From Chloroflexota bacterium (lineage in GTDB: Bacteria > Chloroflexota > Anaerolineae > Anaerolineales > E44-bin32): a DNA stretch of 13,189 bases. This document shows positions 12,820 to 13,189 of the stretch, in pieces. The notes beneath the pieces are model-generated. The model ran no database searches, was not told the DNA's origin, and saw only the letters and a program-made list of their open reading frames with translations. The position numbers were made by a program, and so were the translations under genes. Location of the stretch: NCBI GenBank assembly GCA_026390045.1, contig JAPLGR010000683.1, positions 1 through 13,189 of the forward strand. The letters run 5' to 3'. How positions within the stretch are numbered: the stretch's first letter is position 1; each line of letters opens with the position of its first letter.

Positions 12820-13189
12820 TCAGCCTGCCCGGCCGACGGCCAGCATGTACAGTGGGCGTTCCTCCGGCCCGAGCTCCAGGATCTTCGCGATCTGAGCGTC
12901 CTGGAACGCGCCGATGGGCACGGACGCCAGACCGAGTGCGACGGCCTGGAGCATCACGTTCTGCGCGGCGTGCCCGGCTTCCATGGCGATGTAGCGCGCC
13001 CCCCTGCTCTTGCCGTACCTCTCCTCAATTCGCCGGGCAATGCAGGTCAGGATGATCACGGCTGAAGCCTGATGGATGAACTCCTGACCGAGAGCGGCTC
13101 GCTCGAGATCCGGGCGTACGTCGGCCCTCCGCAGGACACGCAACGCGTGCTTCGCGGGTTGGTAGTGACCCAGGTAGCCGGATGTTGCG
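12820..13189 (-). CDS. SagB-type nitroreductase-family dehydrogenase, partial
   Basis: The gene runs off the right edge; 122 C-terminal residues are visible. GHYQPAKHALRVL (7-19), RYIAMEAGHAAQNVMLQAVALGLASVPIGAFQD (65-97) and RPLYMLAVGR (111-120) are the C-terminal signature of the SagB/ThcOx branch of FMN-dependent nitroreductases. SagB proper oxidises azolines to azoles in thiazole/oxazole-modified peptides, but many SagB-like proteins are stand-alone oxidoreductases. No cyclodehydratase or precursor gene is visible. An internal TTG at 13143 is not the true start, because the family motif GHYQPAKHALR begins upstream of it. It is probably co-transcribed with the Mut7-C gene. Confidence 0.85.
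   Translation of the reverse strand, partial: ATSGYLGHYQPAKHALRVLRRADVRPDLERAALGQEFIHQASAVIILTCIARRIEERYGKSRGARYIAMEAGHAAQNVMLQAVALGLASVPIGAFQDAQIAKILELGPEERPLYMLAVGRAG

Noticed and set aside
12820..13189. A thiazole/oxazole-modified peptide (TOMM) cluster around the SagB-like gene
   Set aside because: No cyclodehydratase, YcaO or precursor peptide is visible; the only visible neighbour is a Mut7-C RNase, and SagB-like proteins often occur alone. The sequence beyond the right edge is unknown.

Overview
The window is a GC-rich bacterial chromosome segment with densely packed genes, short operons and nothing that looks like a phage, transposon, CRISPR array, tRNA or rRNA. Several features together point to a Gram-positive-like, probably Chloroflexota (Anaerolineae-type) genome: Pro/Thr-rich linkers in exported proteins, a sortase with a charged N-terminal extension, a VIT/von Willebrand A surface protein, and a Mut7-C ubiquitin/RNase fusion next to a SagB-type nitroreductase. 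This phylum assignment is an inference from gene content; no marker gene here proves it.

Layout from left to right. 1-252 is the C-terminal end of an alpha/beta-hydrolase esterase, followed by a small membrane-anchored CxxCH haem-binding protein (477-902), both on +. After a structured intergenic stretch comes a minus-strand translation operon read prfA (RF1) -> prmC (RF methyltransferase) -> tsaC/ywlC (tRNA t6A synthesis), a classical gene order in Gram-positive bacteria. Divergent from prfA is a large exported VIT-vWA protein (3807-6155). It faces a membrane-anchored Pro/Thr-linker protein of unknown function on minus (6428-7303), with three strong inverted repeats between the two genes.

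A second minus-strand operon runs sortase (9666-10586) -> 69-residue single-pass membrane protein (9422-9631) -> two-TM sensor with a HAMP domain and a degenerate class III cyclase domain (7543-9399), and ends in a hairpin. Divergent from the sortase is a saccharopine-dehydrogenase/lysine-6-dehydrogenase-like oxidoreductase (10738-11928). Each of these two divergent genes has a consensus TATAAT -10 box, and the oxidoreductase ends at a clear intrinsic terminator. The right edge holds a minus-strand pair: a partial SagB-type nitroreductase (from the window edge to 12820) followed by the Mut7-C RNase/ubiquitin-fold protein (12049-12807).

Most of the window is recognisable core or accessory metabolism. 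The points most worth a second look are the pseudo-cyclase that has lost its metal- and substrate-binding residues and sits in a sortase operon, the LPCAG-like C-terminal tail of the VIT-vWA protein as a possible substrate of that sortase, the NLPY (instead of NPPY) motif in PrmC, and the inverted-repeat clusters in two convergent intergenic regions. I did not find convincing evidence for a wholly new system.
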